Notes: generated from the letters alone by a model not told the origin. Positions 11,101 to 23,152 are shown, counted from the stretch's first letter. The stretch is 64,000 nucleotides of DNA from Rhyzopertha dominica (GCA_025024175.1 QCXZ01000001.1:744001-808000); one strand, 5' to 3'. A program made the numbers and translations.

Positions 11101-13797
11101 CGTGCACTAAAGTTTTCAGACGAGCTATGCGGCTTACAGACTGTAGAATAATTGTGAGCTTGGTGGACCATTACATGGAACCGGAAGTTTGTGTAATTTT
11201 GTGCATGGTGCCTAATGCGCGGAAAATATTTCTCCTCTCTTTATTAGCCTGGATTATTGTATAAGTTTGGAGTAGTCTACGTATTAGTACTTTTTGCGTA
11301 GCTAACATTTTTTTGTTGTTGTATAAACGAGAGATTTTAAATATCCGAATACACTAGAAGATAAAGATATGTATGTACCACGGATCAGTTGTTGAGGGGA
11401 TATGTGGTCCTAATAAGTAATTGTTTATTTCTAATTCAGTTATTGCTGAACTCATTATGAGTACTCTGTAAAATCAGAATTAGATACATAAATAAAATTA
11501 TCCAAGCATTGCTTTGTTAGAACACTGTATAGTGTATATCTTCCTTTTACAAAGTTATTTCCTTTAATAGTAAAATATCAATGGTGTATTTAATACTGTA
11601 GTGAAAAATTTAGCTGGGGGTAAATAATATAATTAACATTTTTACAACATATTCCAAGGTTGCCAAAATCAAAATTACCGTTGCAAAATTGTGCCAATTG
11701 ATAAACATAACTGTTAGTTCGGATGGATTTGTGCTCGCTACAACTAATATTTTTGAAAGTTTTTTGTTTATCCGTATTGCTTGTTAAAATGTAACACGAA
11801 TTTAGAAATTTAGTGCGAAGATGGTCTGCGAACAACGAATAATTTTGTTGCATTCTATATTACTATAAATAAATAATAAATATAATAAACTTAACTTCAT
11901 TATAATTTCGTTAATAAAACAATTTTTGCACATAATTAACCGGCGAAATGTTTGAGTTGAGTTGAGCTCAGGTCCAAGGGACAGTTCAACGAAATTAGTA
12001 GCGATCACTACAATAACACAAATCAACATATAAACATTCTAACGCGGTCTTTTGCCGTGCTCTGAAATGGCCTAATGCTATGTTTTAACAATTTTGCAGT
12101 GGCATAGTACGTAACGCTAAGATTACTTAAGTGCATAATTAACGATTACCTTCCGATATTCCGTCTACCTTCAAAGGTTGGAGAAAATCAGATCATTAAG
12201 CTTAAAGGTCAGCATACTTGACACCGGGCTGACATTATCATTACGACGGGGTGGGACATTTCTGCTCTTTTATAACAATCCTTACACTCAGAACTCACAT
12301 TTCGCTAAATACACTAGCCACCTCGTACAAATAATCCAAAAGTTCAGCAGTTTCGTTGGTGTAATACGATGCTTGGTAATCGTAAATTTCTCGCTTACTG
12401 TGTTTCTTTCTTTGGATTGTTTTAAGGCTGTTAAATGTATGTAGTTCGCGGCAGTAAAAATAAACTAGGTTTTCAACTAACTCATTCGATGTAATTACAT
12501 TTATTTCACTGTACACAAACACTGGAAGATATAATACTGTTTCCAGCGTTACGAATACATTTCTCTTCCATTTAAAAAAATCGTACTCCGGTTATTATTA
12601 AAAAAATACCGATACATAACATTGCGCAACATAGTTTACAAAACGGGGAACAATGTGTAGCTGTATATTCAACTTTCGTATTATATCCGCGAAATGTAAG
12701 CAAACCCATGGAGTGCAATAATTCCTAAAGCAAACACGTACTTTCCAATAACCAATTCCGAGAGTATCAAGTTTGATAGTGTTTAGAAGTTGTTGAATTT
12801 GAAGTTTACATTCCCTTTAGTGTTTTCTATAAACACTAAATAATTTTATGAAGTGTTTGCTGTACTTGCCTACAAGGAGCGATACGACGGTTTAAATGCA
12901 GCGCGTTCACGTTTATTGTTTAAAAGTGCACACACCCGTTCCAGATAATATTTAAGCAAATACAAATATATAGAGAGAAATACACTTGGAAAGATTGCAA
13001 CATTCCCGTAAAAAACAGTATTTTTGTGGGTAGCAGTAAGTGTGAATCATTTAAGCTAGTGCTTATAAAAGGACTGTGAGGTAACGTCAACTTAATAATT
13101 AAATATTCATACCAAAATGACAAAAGTTGTACACATCACACCTAATCGCTACATGAAGGTGGACGTGGGTGAAGCGACCAATTTATTGAAATGAATCTGA
13201 AATACTTGAAATGATATCAGAACTAGTACACAAAATTCGGCTGGGTCAGTTTGCCTCATTTTATTAATGCCCATAATATTTTTACGGAAAGAAACATTTC
13301 CCTAAAAACTCGAAGTTTTGAGAATAACTGAAAGTGCCTTTTGCCATGGGATTTTTGTATGAACTCTGGACCATAACTGACGATAGGAATCTTTGGTTGA
13401 TTCATTTTTGTGTTTAACGAAGTAAGACAATTTGGAACACTAAAAATTGGATATTTTTATGGACATAACCTAATTGAATGTTTTTGGTAACATGAAAAGT
13501 TTTCACAAAAGTCAAATCCCATTTTCCTGAGTTTTGCAGTGCTAATTACATAGTACCAAATATGTAGTTTTATATTTCTTTGAAATCGTTTGTAACGCGA
13601 ATTGATGCCAGCATATTATCTTAAGTAAAACGTGGAAACTACTATCTAGGTGCATATTTCTTTCATTTTTTTTCTATTGCAAACAACTGTACGTAATTAA
13701 AAGTGTATTTTCGCGATTGTAAGTCAAAAACGAAAATACATTCGAAAGTTCAAAATTGGAAAGCAGTACTAAATCTTAGAAAAATAGTCTAAGTATA
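8161..13797. other. Long AT-rich region without recognised gene
   Basis: No supported genes over 5.6 kb. Open frames here (for example 10384-10566, 10871-11107, 12178-12444) are short, AT-driven and carry no domain I recognise. A perfect 10-bp inverted repeat with a 5-base loop lies at 12816-12840. Simple TTTA repeats occur at about 10634-10648. Confidence 0.5.
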
Positions 13798-14285
13798 CTT
13801 ACTGATTTGGACCTCCTGAATTTCGGAATGGCCTCAGTTGGTCGCTAGCTACAACGGTTCGCTCGGAAAGTGTCCTTATTTAGGCCGCCCGCAGTCCTAG
13901 CTCATTTTAGAGCACATTTTTGAAATCTGCAGTTCAAAATACATCTGTACGTCGATTTTGAGCTAAATATATTTTTTGTCGAAAATCACAAAACATCCAA
14001 GGCTGACCCCTTTTTTCTTTTTTGACCTTAAAATTTTTTCGTCTCCGATTCAGCTGAATACAAGTATACATACTGATTTGGACCTCCTGAATTTCGGAAT
14101 GGTCTCAGTTGGTCGCTAGCTACAACGGTACGCTCGGAAAGTGTCCTTATTTAGGGCGCCCGCAGTCCTAGCTCATTTTAGAGCACATTTTTGAATTCTG
14201 CAGTTCAAAATACATCTGTACGTCGATTTTGAGCTAAATCTATTTTTTTTTGTCAAAGATCACAAAGCATCCAAGGCCTTTTTTT
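13798..14285 (+). repeat. 271-bp satellite, two-monomer array (array 1)
   Basis: Two tandem monomers: the block TGATTTGGACCTCCTGAATT recurs with GGACC at 13809 and 14080, a period of 271. Inside each are the shared blocks CAGTTGGTCGCTAGCTACAA, GTCCTAGCTCATTTTAGA and TCAAAATACATC. The second monomer is cut short in a T-rich run near 14280. The same family, with the same period, forms the larger array at 44091-45534 and a diverged one at 58366-58907. No coding potential. Confidence 0.9.
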
Positions 14286-15104
14286 TCAAAGAAATATGAA
14301 CGAGGTAATTTGCTTAAAAGTGCACTTGCAAACACTCTCAGACGATTTCAAAGAAGTATAATTTTTCTGGGATTCTTTGGAATGAAGCTTACTGCTGACT
14401 TACAGTTTTGAAATGAAGAATGTAACATTATTCTGGGCTTACAAACGGCAAGAACACACTTATAATTACTTGCAAACGAGGTTTAATGATTTTACTAGTT
14501 TCGATGGTTTTGTAATGAAACCAGCTGCTGACGATTTGTTGAAACATGAATATTTGCTTGGTTGCTCAGTTACAAACCACCCCAAAGCACTTACAAATAC
14601 ATACTAATGATTGACGATAAGGTTTTTTTTTTAAAAAAGCATTTAATTAATTTTATAATGAACGTAACTACGACACCGAACCTTCCTGTTCGGCACAACT
14701 GAAAACTTTGCTCTTTTGAAGTAGAAATCCAGGGTGCTTATTAGCTTGATAAAGGTGGCCAAAATATAGGTAGTCGACCGTGTCTCTCTCCCGTTACATA
14801 GAGATAGCCAGTCACACGGCAGCACGCCTTCATTGTTACGTATTGATCTGTTTGAAATTTCGCAACATTGGCTAAATAAAAGTGGTAAATAAATTACCTA
14901 CCTGAAATTTTTGCCCAGAGGCAGGAATTATAGAGTTTTCAGTACTGTTGATGCTAGATGTGTCAATGCGAGAAATTTTAAAGCTTTAAACACATCTAAA
15001 CGTAAACGTAGTGATAATAATTTAAATGATGTAACATTATCCTTGATTTATAATCCACTATTTTGTATTGCAATGTTTCTGTTTCTTTCTAAAGATCTTT
15101 TCAA
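14286..15104. other. No gene seen
   Basis: AT-rich sequence between the satellite and the gypsy remnant. The frame at 14413-14607 (64 codons) has no recognised domain. The part from about 14900 may be heavily decayed sequence belonging to the neighbouring retrotransposon, but I cannot align it. Confidence 0.4.
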
Positions 15105-15727
15105 ACCCTATTGTTTTCTATGTTCTATGTTTCCTAAATAATTTACAGAATCTTGAAAGAATTACGTTTATCAGCTCTACTTTTAAATCACATTCTTTAA
15201 GTTTTTGCAAGACTCTAATCGCGTTAAATGTTCTTGATCATCTTTGCCTGTAATTAGTACGTCTAAAAAGCAAACAACACACGGTATAATGAACAATTCG
15301 TATAATGCGTTCGTGATTTCAAAAGGAAGAAAGGTGTACGAAAACATGCTTTATGGTTACAATTGTAACAAGTTTCTGCGAATCTTCATCTAAAAGCACT
15401 TGTTGTTAGGCATGACAAAGATCCAGGTTTGTGAACTTCTGACCCCCCCTGAAGCTGAGCGAAACAGATACTCGATTTGAGGTAATGGCTGCTTCATATC
15501 TACTAAATGTAAGTTGCTGGTGACTTTAGTCACCACATATTAGGACAGTTCCATTGGGTTTAAGGACAGGTACTATAGGGATACCCCATTTGGCATATTC
15601 ATTTGGAACCAAAATTTTATTTGAAACCAATCTATGAATTTCAACATTTATTTTTGGTTTTATGGCAAATGAAACTGCTCTTGGTTTGGAACATTTTGGC
15701 ACTGCACCTTCTTTGAATCTTAAATTT
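15105..15727 (-). pseudogene. Ty3/gypsy retrotransposon reverse transcriptase remnant
   Basis: Minus-strand translation, with frame changes, gives the Ty3/gypsy RT in order. First a FKEGAVPK...KPRAVSFAIKPK entry and NEYAKWGIPIVPVLKPNGTV with ICGD. Then the LDL box region (KFTNLDLCHA*QQVLLDED), LITGKDDQEHLTRLE after the expected catalytic segment, LQKLKECDLKVEL and a final DSVNYLG. The catalytic YLDD-type box is represented by FLDVLITG, so the second Asp is changed. At least three frameshifts and several stops make it dead. No LTRs, integrase or gag could be recognised on either side. Confidence 0.85.
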
Positions 15728-16620
15728 ATGGAAACCCGATATTACCTACATACTCTTGATCACAAATTTCTTCAAGAATACAGGACTGACGCATCATCAC
15801 TTAAATGGACATATGCACAATTACTCTTCTGGGAATAGAGTTATGTTTAAGTATTTTTTATGTGAAATGCAGAATTATTTTAGGGCAATTAAGCAATCAC
15901 GTGAAAGTACACATGTTAGAGTTGAAGTGGCGAACCACTCTATGATTACGCGATACCTGATTATTCTATGGCTACACACAAATGATACGCTGAGCTGCTT
16001 TGGTTCTTTGTAATTGAAATGAGGAAATTGCATAACCGAGAAACTCATTGTCTTTGATCCTTCGAGTTCTGCAGAGGCTGGAATTTATGTAGATCACGTT
16101 TGGAGCTTGTGGTTTTAGAATTGAATTATTCTACCTATCCATCAGTCGATTACCGGATTTGCATTCGATTACAACGCCATAATAAGCTTTGACTTGACGG
16201 TTCATCTTGAGAAGGATGGCGGTTAAATGCATTAGTTATGCACACAGGGTGGATTTACTTTTGTTACCGAAACAGATTAGGAGTGTGGGCGTAATGCGCG
16301 TCATAGCGCATTCGATCTCAATTAGAATTGTAATGATCTATAATTTATTCATTTCGTACTATACAAACAAGTTATCGAACTGGTTATTTTCCTAATGAGC
16401 GCAGAAAGTGATAATGCTTTGCATCGTATGAACAAACAGAAACATAAACCCTTTTATTTTTGATGTGTAAACAACTATAGTCTGGAAGTCTGTTCCCGAT
16501 AAACTCAAAAGATACTAAACGAATTTGCATGCGGTTTTCACCAATAGATAGAGTGTTTCATGGGGAATGTTTAGGTATATAATTAGTCAAGGTTATTGTC
16601 GAAGTTAGAAACATCGTTAT
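15728..16620. other. No gene seen
   Basis: The first part (15728-15800) may be decayed sequence upstream of the gypsy RT on the minus strand. The rest, including the frame at 15756-16013, has no recognisable domain. Confidence 0.4.
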
Positions 16621-16880
16621 CGTTCAAATACGTATGCGGCTTGTAGTGGTGTAACTCAAGGCTCTAATCTAGGGCCTATACTTTTCCTAATTTATTTCAA
16701 TAATGCTCAGCATGTGTATATGCTGACGATCTGAAGATTACCAAACACATTTGTTAAAAATACCTACAGTATCAAGTAAGAAATTTTCCTTCAAAACTTA
16801 GAACTGGAAACTTTAAGTACATGGCTTCTTCAGCATTTCTGTTTAAACCTCTTTATGGTCAAATCGCGTCTTCCAGTAAT
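16621..16880 (+). pseudogene. Jockey/CR1-type LINE RT scrap
   Basis: Translation gives SGVTQGSNLGPILFLIYFNN, the conserved RT palm block of jockey/CR1-type LINEs. A deletion and frame change follow, then YADDLKI (catalytic box, about 16715-16735), and after another frame change LETLSTWLLQHFCLNLFMVKS, the segment after the active site. The product would be only about 80 residues, with intervening sequence missing. It is an old fragment, distinct in sequence from the copies at 37.6 and 42.6 kb. Confidence 0.8.
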
Positions 16881-17479
16881 ATAATAATTAAAATCTCTGA
16901 TTGCTTTGCAGATGCAGAATTTTCTGTATATATAGCCGCAGTACTGACAAGTTTAAATGAACTTTAAGAGGATAGAAACCTCAGTGTTCTTTGGGAACCT
17001 AAAAATTGAATTCTCTAATGTTAAAGTACTCCTTCGCATATATTTGTCTTTAGCAATTAGCAATGCAGTCGGCAGCCGCTGAAAAGAACGGAATTGTATC
17101 TAAGGAACTTAATAAATATATATAGTGAGAGAAACCATTCTCTAGTGTACTGTTTGTTTTTCCAGTATATTTAACATTACCTATTCACTCGCACGTGCAT
17201 TTATTAAGTATAATTGTGCTTAAAAATTATAGTGTTGTTTGTTGTATTATATTTATCATACGCTAATTTTTGCACTAATAAAATACGTAGGTAGAAATGA
17301 CCATTTCTGTATGATTTAGAGATAAATTAAAAGTAACGGATGGTAGAAAAAACTGTAGAGGATAAAAATTTCTAAGGAGCCAAGAATTATAAGCTTATTT
17401 GCCGCGAAGTACATAGCCTTGTACTACATAAACTTCGTGAGTGTAAAAAACCATGTTACCATTCAGTGTTTTTTAAATC
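16881..17479. other. No gene seen
   Basis: AT-rich; may include a decayed tail of the LINE scrap just upstream (a weak ENSLMLK-like stretch near 17010). No other feature. Confidence 0.4.
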
Positions 17480-17629
17480 CTACTGCGAAAATGTGCCCAT
17501 GCTGTGCAGTATTACTGCCACAGGCTTTTTGCTTTCAGCATGAGGTGATTTGAGTGCTTTGGGCTTATCCTGCTCTTTCTCGCTGTCCTCCATTGTTTCA
17601 GTCACTATCGTTGAATGTTCCTTGGCCAT
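17480..17629 (-). CDS. Small ORF with coding-like composition (49 aa), function unknown
   Basis: An ATG at 17627-17629 opens a 49-codon frame ending in TAG (17480-17482). The product starts MAKEHSTIVTETMEDSEKE and is polar and charged in the first two thirds (EKEQDKPKALK), ending AVILHSMGTFSQ. It differs from nearby AT-driven frames: about half of its third positions are G or C, and the residue mix is that of a soluble, flexible protein. An in-frame TAA lies directly before the ATG, and the start context (ATAAATGG) is good for an arthropod. I recognise no family. It could be a small protein, a first coding exon with an unrecognised donor, or a piece of a retroposed gene. Confidence 0.35.
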   Translation of the reverse strand: MAKEHSTIVTETMEDSEKEQDKPKALKSPHAESKKPVAVILHSMGTFSQ

Positions 17630-18593
17630 TTATGATCAAAGTTAGGTGCGGGTTATGGAGCAAGAAACGAGTTTTTACTCTCTTGACCTACTTCGACTCG
17701 TAACATTCGTTTTATGTGATTAAACAACTCCCATGGTTGGAAATAATGACTCACACTTTGACACTCTGCTTGTGTGTAGCTTTATTCCATTTGGATGATA
17801 AATTACTGATCGATATCAACCAGGCAAAGTTTGTACCATAGAAGGTCGTCGATAAGTATAAGATGGTTACAGTTAGATTGAGATTAATGTGCAGGTGTTA
17901 CCTGAAAACAGACGGGAATGGCATTAGGGAAATGTTTAAAAAGTTCTAAGAAAAATAATGTTCATCTATATGCATAAGCTTATATAAATATATTAAGCTC
18001 TGCCTTGTTAATTCAAATCCATATGAACTTCACGTTATTTAGAACTGCATTGTTATGAAGTAAGACCTTCTGCTTGCTAAATTTAAATGCATAATAATTC
18101 TTCTCTTTCCCCACTTAATCTTTCTTCTATCCTCTCTAGTTTCCTAGATCTCCATGCCAACATCGAAAAAACTAACCCATGCACTTGGATATCGAGAATA
18201 TGCACCTAAATTTGCGTTGTGTAACGCTTAACCACCGTGTACAAGCTGGTATTTTTTTTTGTTAACAATAATATTTTTAAGAGCGCCTGCAATCGCCATT
18301 TCAAGTGTTTGGAAATTGAATACCTATAGTTCGAATGTTTTCTTTGGGGTACGAGTGTTTGAAATAATGTTTGTGTGACGCATCTCTATATATTGCAACA
18401 TCCAAGCTTAGCGCTAAAAGGGAAGCGCTTTCTCGATGAATACCTATTATGCTTTTTTAATAAATTACTCGTATACGCGTACAAGAATTCAGATATAATG
18501 TATATATCGTAATACGTTCTGTGATTGATAATAATCTCTAAAAAATTATTATGTTGTATAGCTTAGGATGGCACAGCACAGTTTATTAAAAAC
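17630..18593. other. No gene seen
   Basis: AT-rich sequence with no supported gene between the small ORF and the splice-like site at 18601. Confidence 0.4.
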
Positions 18594-18617
18594 GTTTCAA
18601 TTTTTTTCAGGTAAGAG
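18594..18617 (+). promoter_or_regulatory. Candidate recursive (zero-length exon) splice site
   Basis: A pyrimidine tract TTTTTTTCAG (18601-18610) is followed at once by GTAAGAG (18611-18617). A full 3' splice site thus abuts a full 5' splice site with no exon between. This is the form of ratchet sites used to remove very long insect introns in steps. About 20 bases on, CTACAG (to 18636) and GTGAGTAT (from 18649) could bound a micro-exon. The branch point is not obvious. Confidence 0.5.
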
Positions 18618-20854
18618 TAAATCATTGTTGCTACAGAAGGTGGTGGTGGTGAGTATATTTGTTAAGTTTTTATTCATGTAACTACTTATTTGCAGCTTAT
18701 ACTGCTCATGTTTAAATTGGAACCGCCGTTAAAGTTGAACAAACAGCTTAAATTCAAAACGTTATCGACGCATAAATTCCATAAACTCCCAACAAGCAAA
18801 ATTTCTTTTATTGTTGTTATATTATTATTTCCTGATGCCCATTTTATTTTAGAAGGTTTTCCCTTACGAGTATTACACATGGTATGCTTATGTTGCACAG
18901 AAAGTTTCGTAGAAGTTGCGTGTGACTACAGGATAAACAATAAATAAATGATACTGTTTATTATTTAGTTATAACAATGAAAGATCCATTTAAATCTGCT
19001 GAATCCTCAGCGTTGTTGCGTAATAGGTAATACCATGACATTTATAAAACTTTTCTACGAATAAACTGCTATAAAACCAGTTTTAACTGACTTGTAGTAA
19101 TTTTTTAACACTATACACATTCACAGACACAACAATAACATGGTATAATCAATAATAGTGGCGAAAAGCAAGGATCAAAGTATAAACATTACAAAACACA
19201 CTGTATAGCACAAAATAAATGTAAATGCAACAAGGACATGACATATGTCAAATACAATGACAAAAGATAAATATCAAGATCGTATAAACACTTCAGAATC
19301 TATATCATGGCAAGAAAGGCTTGTAAAATACATTTAAAACAGATAGCGTATGACATAGGAAAAGGCTAACAACACATGCAACATTCAAGACCTCACATAG
19401 TCATGAGTTGAATTACACATATAACATAGCGGGTGCATGTTGGTAAATGTAATAAATCTAAATAATGCAACGAAAGTTAAGAATTAAAGTTATTATGCAA
19501 TCATGAATTAGATTATAATAGACAAAAATATAGGAAAACTAAATTGACTTTTGTATACAAGATTTGAATTTAGGCCAAATATTGTGTGTAAAAAGATAAA
19601 TAAAATAAAAACACATAAATATCAGGATAAAAGAATAAATAGTCTTACATTCTAACCTAACTACTAAATAAAACCTGTCCAAGTTAAGACAAAACTAAAG
19701 CAATACACAAGACTANTGATACATAGAGAGCAAATTAATTCAAACCTAACATGCAAACCTAAATATACAAATAAAGGTCAGACAAAGCAAAGTACAGAAA
19801 TAAAGCTCAAACAAGAAAATATTATATTAGCGATCGAATTATCAAACATTAATAATCAAAGGCAAGCATCAATACCAAAAGCTTACACTCTATACATTCT
19901 TGTTAATACATATGCTAATTAGATCAAAGCAAGGGAAATCTAAATTGGTTTGACCTGACCTGTAAAGATGAAGCAGTTTTTTCTTCTCATCCACTCACTA
20001 CAAATCATTTATGGAAAGCAATCACGTAGATAGGAAATCGAAAAAGAAAAACCGTTATGAAGGACAACTAGAGTGTGGGTTACTACGATAGAATACCGAA
20101 TTTTATAAAGACCCGTCTAATTTGCATCTTTCTATTCTATAAACGTTGTGACTGTGACTGTAAATTGCTAGTTGGACTGTAATTAATCTTGTACAAGATC
20201 ACCCAATAAGTCAGAACGATCTGAATATGTTATTCATTCATTATTACTAGGTGAGTAATTATTAATTAAAGAGATTTATTAGAAGAACGCGTTCTTAAAA
20301 CATATTATTTTCCTTCCGTGCGTGACTCACATATGCCTTCTTATAAGCATTAATTCTGCCGTCCTTTATTGCATTTCCAGGATTAATATCCCGTCAAGGT
20401 AGTAAAGTACTAAAAATTCATCCCCTGATATTATTGGACCGGCAATCAATAAAGAGGGAGGCAAACCGGGAACGTATGGCATGGGGTGAAATGAAATTCT
20501 CTCTGGCAGCATTTAAAAGGACATTTTTCACAAGATCTTCTCTTGAGCCCTGATTGATGATGTTGATAGTCAAACCACAGTTTTTATCAGGGATATCTTG
20601 CTGTGCTGTCCAGCAATTTCCTAGCTGATGGGTATCGATAGAAACGTTTCATAGTAAAGGAATCCCAGCCTTACTTCATTGACTACATTCAGACTTGTTT
20701 GTTTATGTGTTTATTCTTGCAAAAAGTACAGAGCGCACGTGTGAGCAGTATGCATATACATGACGGGAAACTTTTTGTTTGTTTACTATATCCATTGTTT
20801 GCGTTTATCAGTACGCCGCGAGCGCATGGTTCACGCAGAAATATAAGGTGGATA
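18618..20854. other. AT-rich region; A-rich strand bias; no gene seen
   Basis: From about 19100 to 19950 the plus strand is strikingly A-rich and T-poor, without any open frame of interest. It could be an old retroelement noncoding region. At 20232-20258, TTATTACTAG abuts GTGAGTAAT, a third and weaker acceptor-donor junction like that at 18610. Confidence 0.4.
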
Positions 20855-20856
20855 TA

Positions 20857-21210
20857 CAGGGTGATTTTTTGAAAACTTCACACCTTAAATAACTTTAAAT
20901 ATAGCAAAAATTTAAAAATTTGCAAAAACAGGTAAACTTTTGTTTGCAGGGGGACAACTTTTGAGATAAGTTTTTAATGGATAGCGCTTACTCTCTGAGC
21001 AGGGTAGACACCCCTTTAAAAATTTTAAATGGAACTATCCATCTTGTGATACATCATTTGAAAGCTTATTTCACAAAGAGTCTGGCCATGTAATTAGTTT
21101 TACCACGTTTAACTTATTGACGGGGTAATAGATTAATAGTGCCTACGAAACAAGTTGCTTATTAAATTGAATATTTTGGACTCTTTTCAACAAAATGTAT
21201 TTTATTTTAG
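20857..21210 (+). repeat. Long terminal inverted repeat, 3' side of copy 1 transposase
   Basis: About 350 bp, pairing with 22805-23152. Conserved blocks are the first 45 bases, ACAGGTAAACTTTTGTTTGC, AGATAAGTTTTTAATGGATA, and GAATATTTTGGACT near the inner edge. The two arms have drifted from each other at many sites (ACTCTCTGAGCAGGG against ACCCTCTTAGCGGGG), and the same arm-specific variants appear in the other copies. Confidence 0.85.
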
Positions 21211-21439
21211 AGCGGAAATAAAATTTGTCCTTACGAGAACCCAAAATTTAAACAAACAACTTGTAAAAAATATGACACTTAAAAAAACTCCCAGAATACT
21301 GAAAATTTTCTTTTAACATTATTATTAACATTAAAATATTTATCATGTAATTTTTTAGAAAGTCCATGTCCACGAAAAGGAAAAATTATTTATTCGTAAC
21401 TCCAAAAACAGTGTGAACAAAACCATAGAAATTCAAACC

Positions 21440-22524
21440 TTACAATAGATTCTCAAAATGTGCACCACCTCTTTCCATACAATAATACAGACGGTTCTCG
21501 AACTCCTGCTGCACTTTTCGGAAAGTTTCAGGTGGAATCCTCCTGCACTCGTTAATAATTCTTTCTCGCAGATCGTCCAGGCTAGTAGGTTGTGTTTTGT
21601 AAACCACAGATTTTAAATGACCCCATAGAAAGAAACCTAAAGCAGTCAAATCGGGTGATCGTGGCGGGCATTCAATTGTTCCACGCCTACCAATCCAGTG
21701 AAGAGGAAATCTATGATTTAACCAATTTCGCACATTAATGGCATAATGCGGTGGGGCTCCATCACGTTGGTAAAACAATTCGTATTCATCCAACATTGGA
21801 TTTCCTTCAGGGTCACGTTGGTTTTCTAATTGCTCTGTGATTAAAGGATCAATAACGTTATCAAGTAATTCTAAATACATTCCCCCATTTAGCGTCCCAT
21901 CAATGAAAATTGGACCTACAATTGCGTTGCCAAGTATTCCAGCCCAGACGTTCAGCTTCTAAGGAACTTGTGTATGACCTTCTCGAAAAATATAAGGATT
22001 TTCGTCACTCCAGTACCTGACGTTATGTTTATTTACAGAGCCGTTCAAAAAAATGTGCATTCATCACTGAAGCAGATATTTTTTATTAGATTTGGATTTA
22101 CTATAATCTTTTCTGCCATAATTTCGCAAAATTGCAGTCTTCTATCGAAGTCATCTTCGCCGAGTTCCTGGAGAGTTTTCATCTTATAGGGATGGAATTT
22201 GTGCAGATTTGTAACTTTCCTTACAGATGAATAAGAAAGTCCAGTGGCTGTAGAAATGTTACGCAAAGAGCTAGTTGGATCCATTGAAAAATGACCAAGT
22301 ACTTCAAGTTGGGCCATTTCATCAACGACTCTATTCCCTGCCCTTTTTTTGTTTACTACAGATCCAGTGTCTTGAAATTTCTGCACGAGATCGAGAATGT
22401 ACCTAGCGTCAACATTTTTATCGGGGTGCCGTTCGTTAAACACCCTTGCTGACGCACGAGCACAGCTATGCTCAGCACCGTAAATAAAAATTATTTCTAC
22501 CATTTCAGCAGTTGAATAAACCGT
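21440..22524 (-). pseudogene. DD41D transposase pseudogene, copy 1
   Basis: Transposase with an N-terminal DUF4817-like helix-turn-helix (GAEHSCARASARVFNERHP, then YILDLVQKFQDTGSVVNKKR). The DDE_3 core has its first Asp in CFSDECTFF and second Asp in YQRDGAPPHY. The third catalytic position reads SPDLTALGFFLWG, so the Asp is Gly. Other lesions: the start codon is ACG (22522-22524), the A-run at 22047-22053 has seven bases where eight keep frame, and a TAG at 21959-21961 replaces a Gln codon. Coordinates cover the nominal start to the TAA at 21440-21442. Confidence 0.9.
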
Positions 22525-22804
22525 TATCACTTGCACTCGCACTTTAAAATTTCACGCGATTTATAAAAAGGAATGTGAACAAAAAGATGGTCGTGCCAAA
22601 GAAGTAGCCAAAAAGTTGAAACAAAAAATTGGAAACACAAAGTAGATAATTATTTAGCCAATTCAGTATAAACTGTCGAGTTGCAATATCAAGTAATGTC
22701 GAACGAAAATTTTAAGTATTTTTGGCATTTTGCTTAGGTGTAACAATTATTTTTTAACAAGTTTTTTTAGGCTTAAGTAAGGACAATTTTTATTGTAACT
22801 GCAA

Positions 22805-23152
22805 GACAATAAATTTTGTTAAAAAAAGTCCAAAATATTCCATTTTATAAGCCACTTGCTACAATGCACTTTTTGACCCACTACCCCGTCAATGGGTAAA
22901 AAATAGTAAAACTAATTACATGGCAAGACTCCTTGTGTAATAAGCTTTTAAATGATGTATCGTAAGATGGGTAGTTTCATTTAAAATTTTTGAAGGAGTA
23001 TCTACCCCGCTAAGAGGGTAAGCGCTATCCATTAAAAACTTATCTCAAAAGTTGTCCCCCTGCAAACAAAAGTTTACCTGTTTTTGCAAAATTTTAAATT
23101 TTTCCTCTATTTAAAGTTATTTAAGGTGTGAAGTTTTCAAAAAATCACTCGG
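22805..23152 (-). repeat. Long terminal inverted repeat, 5' side of copy 1 transposase
   Basis: Inverse partner of 20857-21210. It lies upstream of the transposase and therefore holds the presumed promoter; the outer 45 bp are nearly identical to the partner. Confidence 0.85.

Larger units (their letters stand above)
20857..23152 (-). mobile_element. DD41D Tc1/mariner element, copy 1 (2296 bp)
   Basis: Full-length element with outer ends CAGGGTGATTTTTTGAAAAC and its inverse, flanked by TA (20855-20856 and 23153-23154). It has long inverted repeats of about 350 bp and one transposase gene on the minus strand. It shares its structure almost throughout with the copies at 33919-36173 and 54843-56940. 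The DUF4817-type N-terminus plus DDE_3 core and the 41-residue second spacing place it in the Tc1/mariner superfamily; DD41D is the spacing of the VS (Visitor) group. Its right tip reads CCGAGTGA instead of CAGGGTGA. Confidence 0.9.

Noticed and set aside
12816..12840. Perfect 10-bp inverted repeat TTTAGTGTTT with 5-base loop
   Set aside because: One such hairpin is expected by chance in an AT-rich window of this size, and there is no gene for it to terminate.
21200..21400. Open frame MLIKLNILDSFQQN-type in the 3' arm of DD41D copies (55132-55377, 35630-35875)
   Set aside because: Lies in the inverted repeat and 3' noncoding part, is broken in copy 1, and has no domain; an open frame by chance in a repeated sequence.
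21968..22189. Plus-strand ORF inside DD41D copy 1 (and the twin at 55943-56164)
   Set aside because: Antisense shadow of the transposase; its conservation between copies follows from the transposon.
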